Positions 10,142 through 20,000 of a stretch of 63,952 bases of DNA are shown piece by piece (the stretch's first letter is position 1; each line of letters begins with the position of its first letter). Below the pieces are notes generated by a model that did not search any database, was not told where the DNA came from, and saw only the letters and a program-made list of their open reading frames with translations. The stretch is taken from positions 1 through 63,952 of the forward strand of contig CYKH01001973.1 in the NCBI GenBank assembly GCA_001460835.1, in the 5' to 3' direction. The position numbers were made by a program, and so were the translations under genes. Origin of the DNA: Bodo saltans. Lineage: Eukaryota > Euglenozoa > Kinetoplastea > Eubodonida > Bodonidae.

Positions 10142-10467
10142 ATCTCAAAGAGTAGAAATGACACGGTTTATTTTTGCTCGTCAAGTCGAGGGCAGTGAGT
10201 GTTAGGCGGATGTCTGAACAGAACAAGGAAGTAAAAAGTCACACTATCACAAGCCTTTTTATTATTCATTATTATTATCAGCTCGTGGCCAACAAGAGTG
10301 AAACGGAGGGTTTCTAAGGAAATGCGAAGGACTTTCTAAGCAAAAAAAAAGAAAAAAAGGTTCGAGTGTGTTGGTTGAACATATCTGAAATGGTTCAGTC
10401 ATTGTCCTCTTCGTTACTTTGACCCAAGGAAACATACAACTAATCTAATCAACAAGTAGCGTAAGAA
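10142..10467 (+). other. Intergenic region before PDH E1 alpha
   Basis: Non-coding. There is an ATT-rich stretch at 10256-10281, an A-run near 10341-10357, and a pyrimidine tract at about 10403-10425 followed by AG at 10427-10428, the likely splice acceptor for the PDH gene. Confidence 0.55.
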
Positions 10468-11601
10468 ATGCGAGCCTGCCTCCGGTTGTTGGAAAAGCGT
10501 GTCGTCCCGCTGACCCCCGATGTCCCCTCGGCCCTCTACGATCCCGGGAAGGTGCCTCTGGCCCCCCTCCCCACCACTGCCACGATTGACACCGAGCAGA
10601 TGAAGAAGTCCCTCGAGCTCATGCTGCGCATCCGCCGTATGGAGACTCTGTGTGATCAGGCGTACAAGAACAAGAAGATTCGTGGTTTCTGCCACTTGTA
10701 CATCGGTCAGGAGGCCATCCCTGCCGGCATGGAGAACATCCTCAACTTCAACGATTGCATCGTGACTGGATACCGTGACCACGGCTGGCACATTAGCCGC
10801 GGCGGTACGCCCTATGAAGTCTTTGCTGAGATGTTCGGCCACCAGGGTGGTTGCAGCAAGGGTAAGGGTGGATCCATGCACATGTACAACGTGAAGAACA
10901 ATTTCTACGGAGGCAACGGTATCGTTGGTGCGCAGGTGCCCCTTGGTGCTGGCCTCGCCTGGCGATTTGCCCTTGAGAACCGTGAGGCTCCCTCGAATGT
11001 CGCAGTCGCATTCTACGGCGACGGTGCTGCCAACCAGGGACAGATCTTCGAGGCGATGAACATCGCAGCCCTCCAGAAGATCCCTATCATTTTCGCTTGC
11101 GAGAACAATCAATTTGGTATGGGAACCAGCAAGAAGCGTGCTAGCTACGAATCCGATTTCTACAAGCGTGGAGGCTACATCCCTGGTATCAAGGTCGACG
11201 GTATGAATATGCTCGCTGTTCAGGAGGGCACCCGCTGGGCCAAGGAGCACTGCACGTCTGGCAAGGGCCCAGTTGTGATCGAGTTCGACTCATACCGGTA
11301 CATGGGTCACTCCATGTCTGACCCCGATTCCCAGTACCGCTCCAAGAGCGACATCCAAAACGTGCGCAACACTCGTGATTGCATCGTTCAGATGAAGAAG
11401 TTCGTCGTGGAACAGAAGATCCTCACCGACGAGGAAATCACCGTTTTGGAGAAGACCGTCAAGAGGGAGATCGACAAGGACCTGCTCGATGCCACAAACG
11501 GCGCGAACACTGATATCAAGGAGCTGTACCGTGATATCTTGATTGGCGAGCAATTCCCCATCCGTACCTGCCAGGGCTCCGTCTGGGCCAAGGTGGAGTA
11601 A
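10468..11601 (+). CDS. PDHA1: Pyruvate dehydrogenase E1 component, alpha subunit
   Basis: The product is 377 residues, the usual length. It supplies the thiamine-diphosphate half-site of E1, which decarboxylates pyruvate and acetylates lipoyl-E2 in the mitochondrial matrix. The thiamine-diphosphate motif GDG(X~26)NN is present at residues 184-214 (GDGAANQGQ...ACENN), as are RGFCHLYIGQEA, GYRDHGWH and the GKGGSMH loop. The loop YRYMGHSMSDPDSQYRS keeps the serine that corresponds to the main regulatory phosphorylation site of the animal enzyme. The N-terminus (MRACLRLLEKR) is basic and amphipathic, fitting mitochondrial import. Codon use is strongly C/G-ending like HSP110 and eL34. No anomaly is seen. 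Confidence 0.97.
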   Translation: MRACLRLLEKRVVPLTPDVPSALYDPGKVPLAPLPTTATIDTEQMKKSLELMLRIRRMETLCDQAYKNKKIRGFCHLYIGQEAIPAGMENILNFNDCIVTGYRDHGWHISRGGTPYEVFAEMFGHQGGCSKGKGGSMHMYNVKNNFYGGNGIVGAQVPLGAGLAWRFALENREAPSNVAVAFYGDGAANQGQIFEAMNIAALQKIPIIFACENNQFGMGTSKKRASYESDFYKRGGYIPGIKVDGMNMLAVQEGTRWAKEHCTSGKGPVVIEFDSYRYMGHSMSDPDSQYRSKSDIQNVRNTRDCIVQMKKFVVEQKILTDEEITVLEKTVKREIDKDLLDATNGANTDIKELYRDILIGEQFPIRTCQGSVWAKVE

Positions 11602-12107
11602 GAGGCAACAAGGTCGTTACACAATATTCGGACCCAGAACAGAACGACAAATCCTCAATCCAGAATCCCCCGTATGTGTTGTGTTAGCTAGGAGCTTTTT
11701 TGGTCGCTTTTTCAGTTGCTTTCGTGTGTGTTTTTTCCCCCGTTTAGGCAACGAGGGGCGTGAAGTCCCGTAAGAGCGGTACTCACACTCAGAGACGGGT
11801 GGCCAAGAAAAAAAGTCACGAAATTCTACAACAAAGACACACAAAGACAAGAGAAGAATCTCCAACAAGATGGTGAGACATGAAGTACCAAATCAAGAAC
11901 ATGCGGGGTTAAAAAACAGCGGAAACTCAATGAGTCAAAAAAATTGAAGAATGAGCAACCAGAAAGGCAGCAATTGAGTCGCAAAGATTCAAACTCGTTT
12001 TACTATTGTCAAAATAACTTGATCCTTGGTGGCAGCCAAAGCAGGAACAGATCGTGCCTGTTGTATTTGCTTTGTCTCAGCTGAAAGAAAAGTTAAGCAC
12101 AACACCG
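11602..12107 (+). other. Intergenic region with a strong unexplained pyrimidine tract
   Basis: A long pyrimidine-rich tract at about 11695-11745 ends in AG at 11746-11747, yet the next supported gene starts 360 bases later with its own acceptor at 12079-12080. Between them is only a 25-codon open frame (ATG 11870 to TGA 11947) whose coding status cannot be judged. Confidence 0.5.
12056..12080 (+). promoter_or_regulatory. Predicted trans-splice acceptor deciding the start at 12108
   Basis: The tract TTGTATTTGCTTTGTCTCAG ends with AG at 12079-12080. The open frame begins earlier with GTG 12054, but the first in-frame ATG after this acceptor is at 12108. Confidence 0.65.
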
Positions 12108-13187
12108 ATGCTGGCGTCGTCCTTCGGGAGCAGCTCTATGATGGTAGGCGGCTGCGTTCGCCGGAGTCTCTTTGTGACCACATCACTTTGTGGGTCGCTC
12201 CAATCGAGCAGCAGTGATCCGATTACATCGTCGCCGCAAATACAGCACCTACTTACATCCAGAAGATGGCGCAGACCGAGTTCGAAAACGTCTCAGCGAG
12301 CTGGTGAGCGTGAGCTCGATGAGGAACAATCGAAGCGAAAGGAAGACGTTTTTGAGCACACCACAAGTGCTGCGGTGGGGCGTCCGGAAGAAGGCCAACG
12401 AGGTTTTTTAGGCCTGGGAGCAAAGCGGGGGCGCAGTATGCCGCTCAATCCACTTCTCGTTCTCAATAAAGTGGAGGACCCTGCAACCAAAAAGGTGCTG
12501 CTTGCAGTGCGAAAGTTGAAGAACAATCCCGAAACGATGCAGTTATCTGAAAATGAGCAGCAACACGTCGTGAATGCCTACGCGACAACAAGGTGGTACG
12601 CTCGTCTGTGGCAACCACTTAAGTCCCTCAACTACAAGTCACTGCGTCGTTGGAGCTACTTTGCGTCGTTCCTTTTCACAATTTGTTTTATTGGTGTCAT
12701 GTGCTGTGTGATTATGCTGTATCGACTCGAACTACTGGCATTCCAAAACTTGAGCGATGAGGAAAAGGCCGCGTACTTTGCGATTGTGATGCATATGAGG
12801 TACTCTGAGGTGCATCGTTTTGGAAAGGCGCTGTTGAAGGACACGGATCCCTATGAGATTTTACCTCACGAACACCGTACACAACTAGTGGTGCAAGGGA
12901 TGATGAAGAATGGAATGCATCAACACGACTGGGATCAATACCAACGAGAGCATTGCAAGACGACGCCGTGGCAAGAGAAGGATTGGATCCATCTTGCGTT
13001 TTGGGCGGTGATGTATTTTGGCAGAAGTGTCACCGGTGGGACATCGTTTTATCCGGCGGAATTTGGCGATACTGAACTTGTTGCTCAGGCTTCACGGCAA
13101 AAGGCGGCCGATGAAATGCTCATGTCTGCTGAACATGGTCCAGCTGTGAATCCCAAGCTGGCACAGGACAGCTCCAAATCCAAATGA
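12108..13187 (+). CDS. Probable mitochondrial single-pass membrane protein, unknown function
   Basis: The product is 359 residues. The first ~30 residues are rich in Ser, Met, Val and Arg without acidic residues, which suggests a mitochondrial presequence (inference). One hydrophobic segment at about 183-207 (YFASFLFTICFIGVMCCVIM) is a good transmembrane helix, preceded by a basic stretch. The C-terminal ~150 residues are soluble and rich in His, Trp and Tyr, with a second, weaker hydrophobic patch (WIHLAFWAVMYFG). I do not recognise the family. An organellar inner-membrane subunit specific to kinetoplastids is possible but unproven. Confidence 0.7.
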   Translation: MLASSFGSSSMMVGGCVRRSLFVTTSLCGSLQSSSSDPITSSPQIQHLLTSRRWRRPSSKTSQRAGERELDEEQSKRKEDVFEHTTSAAVGRPEEGQRGFLGLGAKRGRSMPLNPLLVLNKVEDPATKKVLLAVRKLKNNPETMQLSENEQQHVVNAYATTRWYARLWQPLKSLNYKSLRRWSYFASFLFTICFIGVMCCVIMLYRLELLAFQNLSDEEKAAYFAIVMHMRYSEVHRFGKALLKDTDPYEILPHEHRTQLVVQGMMKNGMHQHDWDQYQREHCKTTPWQEKDWIHLAFWAVMYFGRSVTGGTSFYPAEFGDTELVAQASRQKAADEMLMSAEHGPAVNPKLAQDSSKSK

Positions 13188-13376
13188 GAATGAAAACCCG
13201 TTGTCGCCTTGTCTGCAAAGGGTCACGATGATTTTTGTAGGTTGTAACTTCCTTACCTTTTATGTGCGTAAGGCAATCACTTTTTTCCTTATTTCTTGAA
13301 GTTTCCACAAGACTGAATAGTTAGGAGGGGGCTCTTATATCGCAAAACGTTTAACAAAACAAAAACAAAAGAAGCC

Positions 13377-14243
13377 ATGCTCGAACGAAAACTTACCGAG
13401 GCTCGTCTCCGCTACAAGCAATCTATGTCGCTTAGCGCGCACTTCGATCCCGTCGCGGAGGCACCCCCAGGCCTGCAACGCCGTCGCAGCCGCATGAGCT
13501 TCTTTGAAGGCTCTCGTGTGGACCCCTCGTCATTTATTCTTACGGACATGAAATCTCCTCGCTCTGAGCACTCATTGCAGCGAACCGCATCGACACTTGC
13601 AAGGGAACGTGTGCATAAGACGAATTTCGAAGGGGGTGTGATGAACCCTTCTTTGGAGGCGAGCACAAAGAGCCGCAAAGTCACTCAACTCTCCACCCCT
13701 CGAACGAGAGCAATGGAGGAAGACGAATCCCCGCGGAGCCTTCGCAGTGGCAAGAAAATTGCGAAAGCAGACGACCCTGTAGGAGAATGGAGTGTTGCTA
13801 GTGTGACTGGTACTGGAGGCGCAGCAAGTGTCAATAATAACTCCATGGGCATGAACCACTTGCTGTCGCCTGGGAGGACCACCAACCGCAGCGAGGGGAC
13901 GAGTGCGTTGAATTCATCCCGTCGAAGCGAGGCATCACAAAGGCTTAGAACTCAAGTCAAGGTGCACATGTCTCAGCATGAGGCGAACCACATGAACACG
14001 TCTAACATCGTGCCCCCTGGAAGGAAACAAAGCCGCTGGTCTCGCAAGAAGAGCATTGATGCGGGCAAGGCTGCGTTCCTCGCAATGACGTCGCCAAAAA
14101 AGTATGGTTTCAATAAGCCGCCGATGGAGGCGCCACTTGTCACTGGTCACGGCGCCGCGCCAACTAACCTTCATCGAAAGAACTTCCCTATGGTAGTCTC
14201 AGCAAGGCAAGCAGTGCTGCCTCCTTGGGCGACGGAACGATAG
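13377..14243 (+). CDS. Basic, mostly disordered protein of unknown function
   Basis: The product is 288 residues, starting at an ATG directly after an A-rich leader. It is rich in Ser, Arg, Lys and Thr, with many SP/TP sites (DMKSPRSEHS, STPRTRAME, LLSPGRTTN) that would suit phosphorylation. The first ~25 residues (MLERKLTEARLRYKQ) are helical. No domain, membrane segment or targeting signal is evident. It sits between the membrane protein and eL34, which says nothing about its role. Coding status is supported by length, ATG context and strand agreement. Confidence 0.65.
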   Translation: MLERKLTEARLRYKQSMSLSAHFDPVAEAPPGLQRRRSRMSFFEGSRVDPSSFILTDMKSPRSEHSLQRTASTLARERVHKTNFEGGVMNPSLEASTKSRKVTQLSTPRTRAMEEDESPRSLRSGKKIAKADDPVGEWSVASVTGTGGAASVNNNSMGMNHLLSPGRTTNRSEGTSALNSSRRSEASQRLRTQVKVHMSQHEANHMNTSNIVPPGRKQSRWSRKKSIDAGKAAFLAMTSPKKYGFNKPPMEAPLVTGHGAAPTNLHRKNFPMVVSARQAVLPPWATER

Positions 14244-14543
14244 TACTTCTCGACGAACACATTGCCCTCCCACTCCATGTCAAACGTTTCTTCAAAAGTT
14301 TGATAACTACTTGATTTGTCCAATGTCGGGGCACGCGGGGCCTTTCCGAAGCGTAGAAGGGCCTAAACGAAGATTCGCCACACTCGCGACTCATTTGTGA
14401 TTGTATCTTACGAACTCCCAATAGTACACATTATGCTTCTTTCCGGCAATGAACTTGCGATGCTCACAGGGATTTCTTTTATCTTTCTTTGATTTCGTTG
14501 TTTGTTTGTTTGTTGACACAGCAAAACCCGTGTAGTTTCACAG
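14244..14543 (+). other. Intergenic region with eL34 acceptor
   Basis: Non-coding. A strong tract at 14473-14515 (GATTTCTTTTATCTTTCTTT and GTTTGTTTG repeats) is followed by ACACAG with AG at 14520-14521, 22 bases before the eL34 ATG. Confidence 0.65.
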
Positions 14544-15108
14544 ATGGCCTGCCCTCGTGTCTCCTACCGCCGCCGTGTGCACTACGCCACCCGTAGCAAC
14601 CGAAAAAAAAAAAAAAACCTACCGCCGCCGTGTGCACTACGCCACCCGTAGCAACCGCGTCAAGTACATCCGTACCCCCGGTAACCGCCTGACCATCCAG
14701 AAGCGCGCCAAGACCTCCCAGGGTCCCCACACCCCATGGGTGCTCGGCCACAAGCGCCTCGCCGGTACCAAGGCCCTCCGCCACATCGAGGCCCGCAACG
14801 CCCCCAAGTACAACAAGACCGTCTCCCGCGCCTACGGTGGTGTCCTCTCTCACGAGCAGGTCCGCGACCGCGTTGTCCGCGCCTTCCTCGTTGAGGAGCA
14901 GCGCATCGTCAAGAAGGTCCTTGCCGCCGAGGCCAAGTACCAGAAGGAGAAGAAGCGCCGCGACCTCAAGAAGAAGAAGTCCGTCGAGAAGAAGAAGGCC
15001 ATCGCCAAGAAGGTCACCGGTCGTGTTGGTGGCAACGTCACCAAGAAGGCTGCCCCTGTCAAGAAGGCCGCCCCCATCGTCGGTGCCAAGAAGGTTGCCA
15101 AGAAGTAA
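14544..15108 (+). CDS. RPL34: Ribosomal protein eL34, frame broken by a 55-bp insertion
   Basis: The ATG at 14544 begins MACPRVSYRRRVHYATRSN, the eL34 N-terminus, and the frame from about 14619 to 15108 encodes the rest (VKYIRTPGNRLTIQKRAK onward) with the lysine/alanine-rich tail typical of trypanosomatids. Between them is an insertion: a second identical copy of 40 bases plus 15 A. Because 55 is not a multiple of three, the ATG frame stops soon after the insertion, and the downstream frame has no ATG of its own. Without the insertion the protein would be about 169 residues, normal length. The gene is strongly C/G-ending in codon use and has an excellent acceptor. Either the locus is a damaged copy or the insertion is an assembly fault. 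Confidence 0.9.
14563..14657. repeat. 40-bp direct repeat flanking a 15-base poly(A) run inside eL34
   Basis: Positions 14563-14602 and 14618-14657 are identical (both start CCTACCGCCGCCG and end GCAACCG). Positions 14603-14617 are fifteen consecutive A. The structure resembles either a target-site duplication around a poly(A) remnant or an unmerged contig overlap around a filled gap. Confidence 0.95.
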
Positions 15109-15221
15109 ACCCGGTCTATCACGCGTTTTGCATTGAACTTCGTGTCTGAGTTTCTCCGTTTCTAAACAAAAAACCCCACGCATGTAAGTGCATTTTTTGA
15201 ATTCAATCGAGGTCGATAAGA

Positions 15222-15255
15222 ATGTTTTGTTTCTTTTGCTGTCACACGTGCGAAG
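15222..15255 (+). promoter_or_regulatory. Predicted acceptor deciding the start at 15299
   Basis: The tract TGTTTTGTTTCTTTTGCTGT is followed by AG at 15254-15255. An in-frame ATG at 15188 lies upstream and would be excluded; ATG 15299 follows an A-rich leader. Confidence 0.55.
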
Positions 15256-15298
15256 AGAATTTCATTTGGCCTCAAAACAGGCAAAAAAAGAAAAAAAG

Positions 15299-16744
15299 AT
15301 GTCTATGCATGCGGTTCCCTACACCGCTCACAGTTCATCGCCGATGAGCCAAGTCAAGGCAAATTCTGAGGAACGCCTGCGTAAGCTACCCGCTGCACTG
15401 CAGCCAATTTTTATCCGCTGTAAGCGTGTGCTGACAGACAACGAATGGGAACTGTTGACATTAGTCACACCAGAACAACGGTGCGCTGCGCTAGGGATGC
15501 AGCTTGAGGGGCAGCATGTGAATAGCATTATTGCGTACCTCCTTACCGCAACCGAACAAACACGAATTATGCGAGATGCCGGTAAGCCGCGTGTTCATGC
15601 GCGGCAAGGGTCTGCCGGTGTGCCGTCGGCCGCTCGTGGTGGTGCTACTACAAATTCTGATGCGCGGAGAAGCATATCACCATCACAACGTCAGAGAACG
15701 TCATCCCCATCTTTATCGCACAGCTCTCCTTCAACACAACAACACCAGCGACCTGTGATTCCTTCCACAATCGCGTCGCGACTTAAGCTCGCCATGGCAC
15801 CACCAGTGCTACTCCGCCAGCAACAAACAACTCAGCGACAGTCGCCAAGAGCAGGAAGTCGCAGCCCAAGCGGGAATGCAAACACTAGCAGCAGGGGGAG
15901 AGGGCTGACGCCTCCACCACAGCTACGGAGCATCGCAATGCCACGGAAAGCGTCACCTGGGCCTTCAGATCGAGTGTCAGGAGCCGCCATGGCTCGAGCG
16001 GTCTCGCCGATTGCCCCGCCTCGATTTGCTCCCGCGCAGCATCATCTTTCAGTTTCTAGTCCTCGGGGTGGGCATGTAGGCACGGGCGCCAGCAGCCCTT
16101 CCCCGCTGCATTCGTCATCCTTGTTTCCTCATTCAACTGCGTCGAAGACTGAGCGTGCACTCTTTCAGCAACGAGAAGAGTTGGCATTTACACGAGAGGG
16201 CCAGCGACAACCATCAACTCATTTAGCGTCGGCTGATCCTGGTACCCCAACAACGCCAACAGCAGCCTCGCCCCTCCGCAGGTCGCACTCACAGAGCAAT
16301 GTGCTTGCTAGGAGAGATTCTCAATCAGGCTCCTTCTCCCCGCGGGACGACGGCCGTCGAAGAGATTACCATCAGCTTGGTTCCAATGGGGCTAATCCGC
16401 GCTCAAGCCTCTCTCAGCAATCGTCGCTGAACACGCCTGCCCACTACGCGCTTGCAATGGTGCGAAACGCGTCATCTACATCGAGTGCTGGGAGAACGTC
16501 ACCGTCGACGCGGAGTGACACTGCAGCAGCGACAGGTGCTGATGGCCTGATTCAGCAGCGACTTTCTCCTGGGCGAGCAACGCGTTGGCAGTCTGACTTT
16601 GCAGCAAAACTACGTGACGTGGGGCTTGACCTCGGGTCGTGGTGCAACCTGTCTGTGAGCGAACATGACGAGTTCTTCAGCTACTGGCGTATGTCGCAAC
16701 TTCAAGTTGCGATGGTTCGCGCAGCTTACCCTGGCGTCTGCTGA
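15299..16744 (+). CDS. Ser/Pro/Arg-rich protein with short conserved-looking ends, unknown
   Basis: The product is 481 residues. Residues about 20-90 (LRKLPAALQPIFIRC, ELLTLVTPEQRCAALGMQ) and the last ~50 (WQSDFAAKLRDVGLDLGSW, FFSYWRMSQLQ) look folded and helical. The 300 residues between are Ser/Pro/Thr/Arg/Gln-rich, with many SP and SPR sites, and are probably disordered. No known domain is recognised. The layout of two small structured ends joined by a phosphorylatable linker suggests a scaffold, which is inference only. Confidence 0.65.
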   Translation: MSMHAVPYTAHSSSPMSQVKANSEERLRKLPAALQPIFIRCKRVLTDNEWELLTLVTPEQRCAALGMQLEGQHVNSIIAYLLTATEQTRIMRDAGKPRVHARQGSAGVPSAARGGATTNSDARRSISPSQRQRTSSPSLSHSSPSTQQHQRPVIPSTIASRLKLAMAPPVLLRQQQTTQRQSPRAGSRSPSGNANTSSRGRGLTPPPQLRSIAMPRKASPGPSDRVSGAAMARAVSPIAPPRFAPAQHHLSVSSPRGGHVGTGASSPSPLHSSSLFPHSTASKTERALFQQREELAFTREGQRQPSTHLASADPGTPTTPTAASPLRRSHSQSNVLARRDSQSGSFSPRDDGRRRDYHQLGSNGANPRSSLSQQSSLNTPAHYALAMVRNASSTSSAGRTSPSTRSDTAAATGADGLIQQRLSPGRATRWQSDFAAKLRDVGLDLGSWCNLSVSEHDEFFSYWRMSQLQVAMVRAAYPGVC

Positions 16745-17071
16745 CCTCAATCCATGGGCAACGAAGGCAGTTGAACGGCATGAGGCTTGTGTCCTTTTTT
16801 TTTTTTAAAAAATTTTTTTTTTTTGCTAGACTCTCGAGGGATCGGAGGAAAAACAAAAACTGATGCGGGTGAGCGTACTCTTTTTTATATTTTATCACTG
16901 TCACTTTCCCACTCATTCCTCATTCACCTTTCTTGTTTCGTTCAACAGAGAATCTTATAACAAGAGGCGCATTACTTGCCCTTGAAAAAGGCCTGCTTGT
17001 TTTCTTGCACCAACACAATAGCAGTCCACCCATTTGGTTGGCCAGCACGAACAAATTTTCACCGCGAAACT
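16745..17071 (+). other. Intergenic region before the PUF gene
   Basis: Non-coding. Positions 16795-16824 read as about 12 T, 6 A, 12 T. A pyrimidine-rich stretch at 16918-16943 is followed by AG at 16947-16948, placing the first mature-mRNA ATG at 17072; the frame itself is open from TTG 16976. Confidence 0.55.
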
Positions 17072-20000
17072 ATGGAATGGGAGAAAGCTGGAGCGGAAAG
17101 CAACGCCGCGCCAGGTGCTGACTGGAGCTTTAGCCCAGAAAGCCTTTTCACTGCCTCTGCTGTCGCATCTGAAGTGCAGAACGTTCGCCGTGCAGAAACG
17201 GCTCCAACAATCATGACGGAGCTCGCAGCCATGGCCGACGACGACATCCCAGAGTCTGAGGCATACCGATGCACTCAAGAATACCACAACTTTTATTACT
17301 CGCAGATGCCGAGGGATCCCCGCATGCCGATTCCCATCAAGAGCCGCAATGCAAACACAGGCAGCCAACAACCCCAGTCCGGCTCTTCGACCTCCGTTGG
17401 TAGCGGTGCCGGCAGCCAGCCCGCGACATCCCCATGGGTTGTTCAGAAATCATCGCTGACGGGAGATATTGTGTCACACCCCCACACCAGGATGACACCC
17501 GGCTCCAATCCCTACCAGCAAGTCATGCCCGGTCGCGTCGTCACGCCAGCAACCGCACAGCAAATGCTGAACGATCCTCACGCACCGATTCCCCATGGGT
17601 CGCGCGTCGTCTACGTGACAGAGCCGCCAAAGGCGGTGACGCCGTCCACAATTTATGTACTTCTTCCTGAGGGCACCGCACCCCCACCAGGGGCAACCGT
17701 GATTCACGCACCGCCTTCATTTTTATCCTCGTCGGGCGAACCGTCGCGTGTCGGGTCCGGTGTGTCACATTTGGTGTCTGCTAACGGTCAAATATTGATT
17801 GCTACCACACCATCACCCCCAAACCAGTTTCACTCTATTCCTCACATCGTCGCTGGGCCCCATCCGTCCCAAGGACCATCGGTCGTCATTGGAGTTCGAG
17901 CACCACCAAACCATCCACTCGCTCCTACGCCTGGTATGCAATACCGTCCCACACAGCAGTTCGCCCCGCCATCACATCACTCCCCTAACAGCAACGGCGG
18001 CGGTGCTGCAGGCGGCGGCGGCGGCGGTACGGCAGCACCGATTGTAAGGCATCCATTGCTGCAGCAATACATCGACACCAAGCTCACAGCCGACTGGAAC
18101 GTGAGGCTGATTGTCGGTCACATTCCACACTTCTGCCGCGACCAAGATGGGTCCCGTTTCATCCAGCGTCAGCTCGACGAGAGCGGTGAAAACGTTCCTC
18201 ACGTTTGGAATGAGGCGTTCCCCATTGCACTTGAACTCATGTGTGACGTCTTCGGCAACTACGTCATTCAGAAACTGTTTGAAGTCGCAGACGAGGAACG
18301 CCGCATCAAGCTGGTGGGGTTGTTCCGCGGCAACGTCATGAAACTTAGTATGCAAACTTACGGATGTCGTGTGCTACAGAAGGCGTTCGACTCCGTACCG
18401 TCAAAGCACGTGGATTTTGTCGCAAATGAACTCCAAGGAAAGGTCGCTGCCTGCGTGTTTGACCAAAATGCCAATCATGTTGTCCAAAAGTGCATCGAAA
18501 AGTTGGCCTCAAAATGCCAATTTGTTGCGGATGAATTCCTAGCAGACCTTCAACGTTTGGCCTGCCACGCGTATGGCTGCCGTGTGCTGCAGAAGCTTTT
18601 CGAGGCTTGCTACTACAGCGAGGCGCGTGGAGTTCAAAATCCTTACGCTCCTACAGATCTCACGGAGCTGCTCACAACTGTTTTCACCAAACTGGATGAG
18701 CTTGTCGTCAACCAGTTTGGTAATTACGTCGTGCAGCATGGAATGATGAACTGCTCCTCCGCATTGCAAGCTAAGTACATCGACAGGATTTCACCACAAG
18801 TGTTCGTGCTGTCGAAGTCGAAATTTGGGTCGAATGTCGCAGAGAAAGCAGTAGAATTAGCATCGGAAGCACAACGTGGCATTATCATTGATGCGTTGAT
18901 TGGGGACAACAACAACAACGTGGCCAGCCCCTCGTCCCCAGCGAGATCCGCTTCAGGTGAACCTCCTTTGGTGTCTATGATGCGTGACCCTTTCGCGAAC
19001 TACGTCGTTCAGAAGCTCATGGATCGTAGCAGCCCTGATCAACAGACACGTATGGTGCACGTCATTTTGCCGCACGTGGAAACCATCGCACAGGCCACCT
19101 TCGGAAAGCACCTTCTCACCAGAATGGACAAGATGGGTCTTTTACCTCCAGCTGTCGCAGCTGCCGTGCTGACGACGAAAGAGGGTTCTCCTGCTGCTGG
19201 TGGAAATACAAAAAATCAACCACGCGGGGACAAGAAGAAATCGGAGCGTACCACTTCCGCGACGACCCATTCCGCATCGTCGTCTGTTCCTACTAAAGGC
19301 CGCCAATCAGCAGTTTCGCCTGCGACTGCGGCACTGCAATTGTCGGCTGGCAGTGATGCCGCGAAAGCGTCGCAGACCAAGAGTAGCAAACGCACGCATC
19401 GGCGACAACGGTCTACTGCGTCATCCGGTGCAAGCACAGGAACTCTCAGCGCCAAGCCAACTCCCGGAACGTCGCCTGCAACGTTGAGTTTGTCACCGCC
19501 TAGCCACTCGCTGGGAGGGGGTGCTGCTAATGTGGTGTCCTCGTTGTCGTCGTCTGCTGCTGCTGCAGGCCCAATCGCACCTCGTGTGATGCAGCACATG
19601 CCTTATCGCAGCCCCACCACCGATGTGATTGCACAACAACAAGCGCGCCACTCGCAGGACACGTTTTCGTTAGAAGGAGCAGCACCGTTTCAGCAAACAG
19701 CCCCTCAACAGCAGCAGCCTGCGCTGTCATACAACCGTCCTGCGCCGCAACAGCAGCATCAGCAGCCCACTCACGCCCAACACCCTCTGCAACAGCAGCA
19801 GTATCCTCAGCAGCATTATCAAGCACCCACGCAGCATGCAACGTACGCCCCTCACCAATCCCAATACCAACCTCAACAACAACAACAACAGCATTCCTAC
19901 TCTGCCCCCACAGCAAACTATCAGCCCGCGTACCAGCAGCAATACCCCCAACAGCAGCAGCAGTCTTACGGAGGTGGTGGTGGTACGACACCATCGCAGT

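Noticed and set aside
10414-11250. 278-codon minus-strand frame opposite PDH E1 alpha
   Set aside because: A shadow of the strongly biased PDH coding sequence; no initiation or splice context on that strand.
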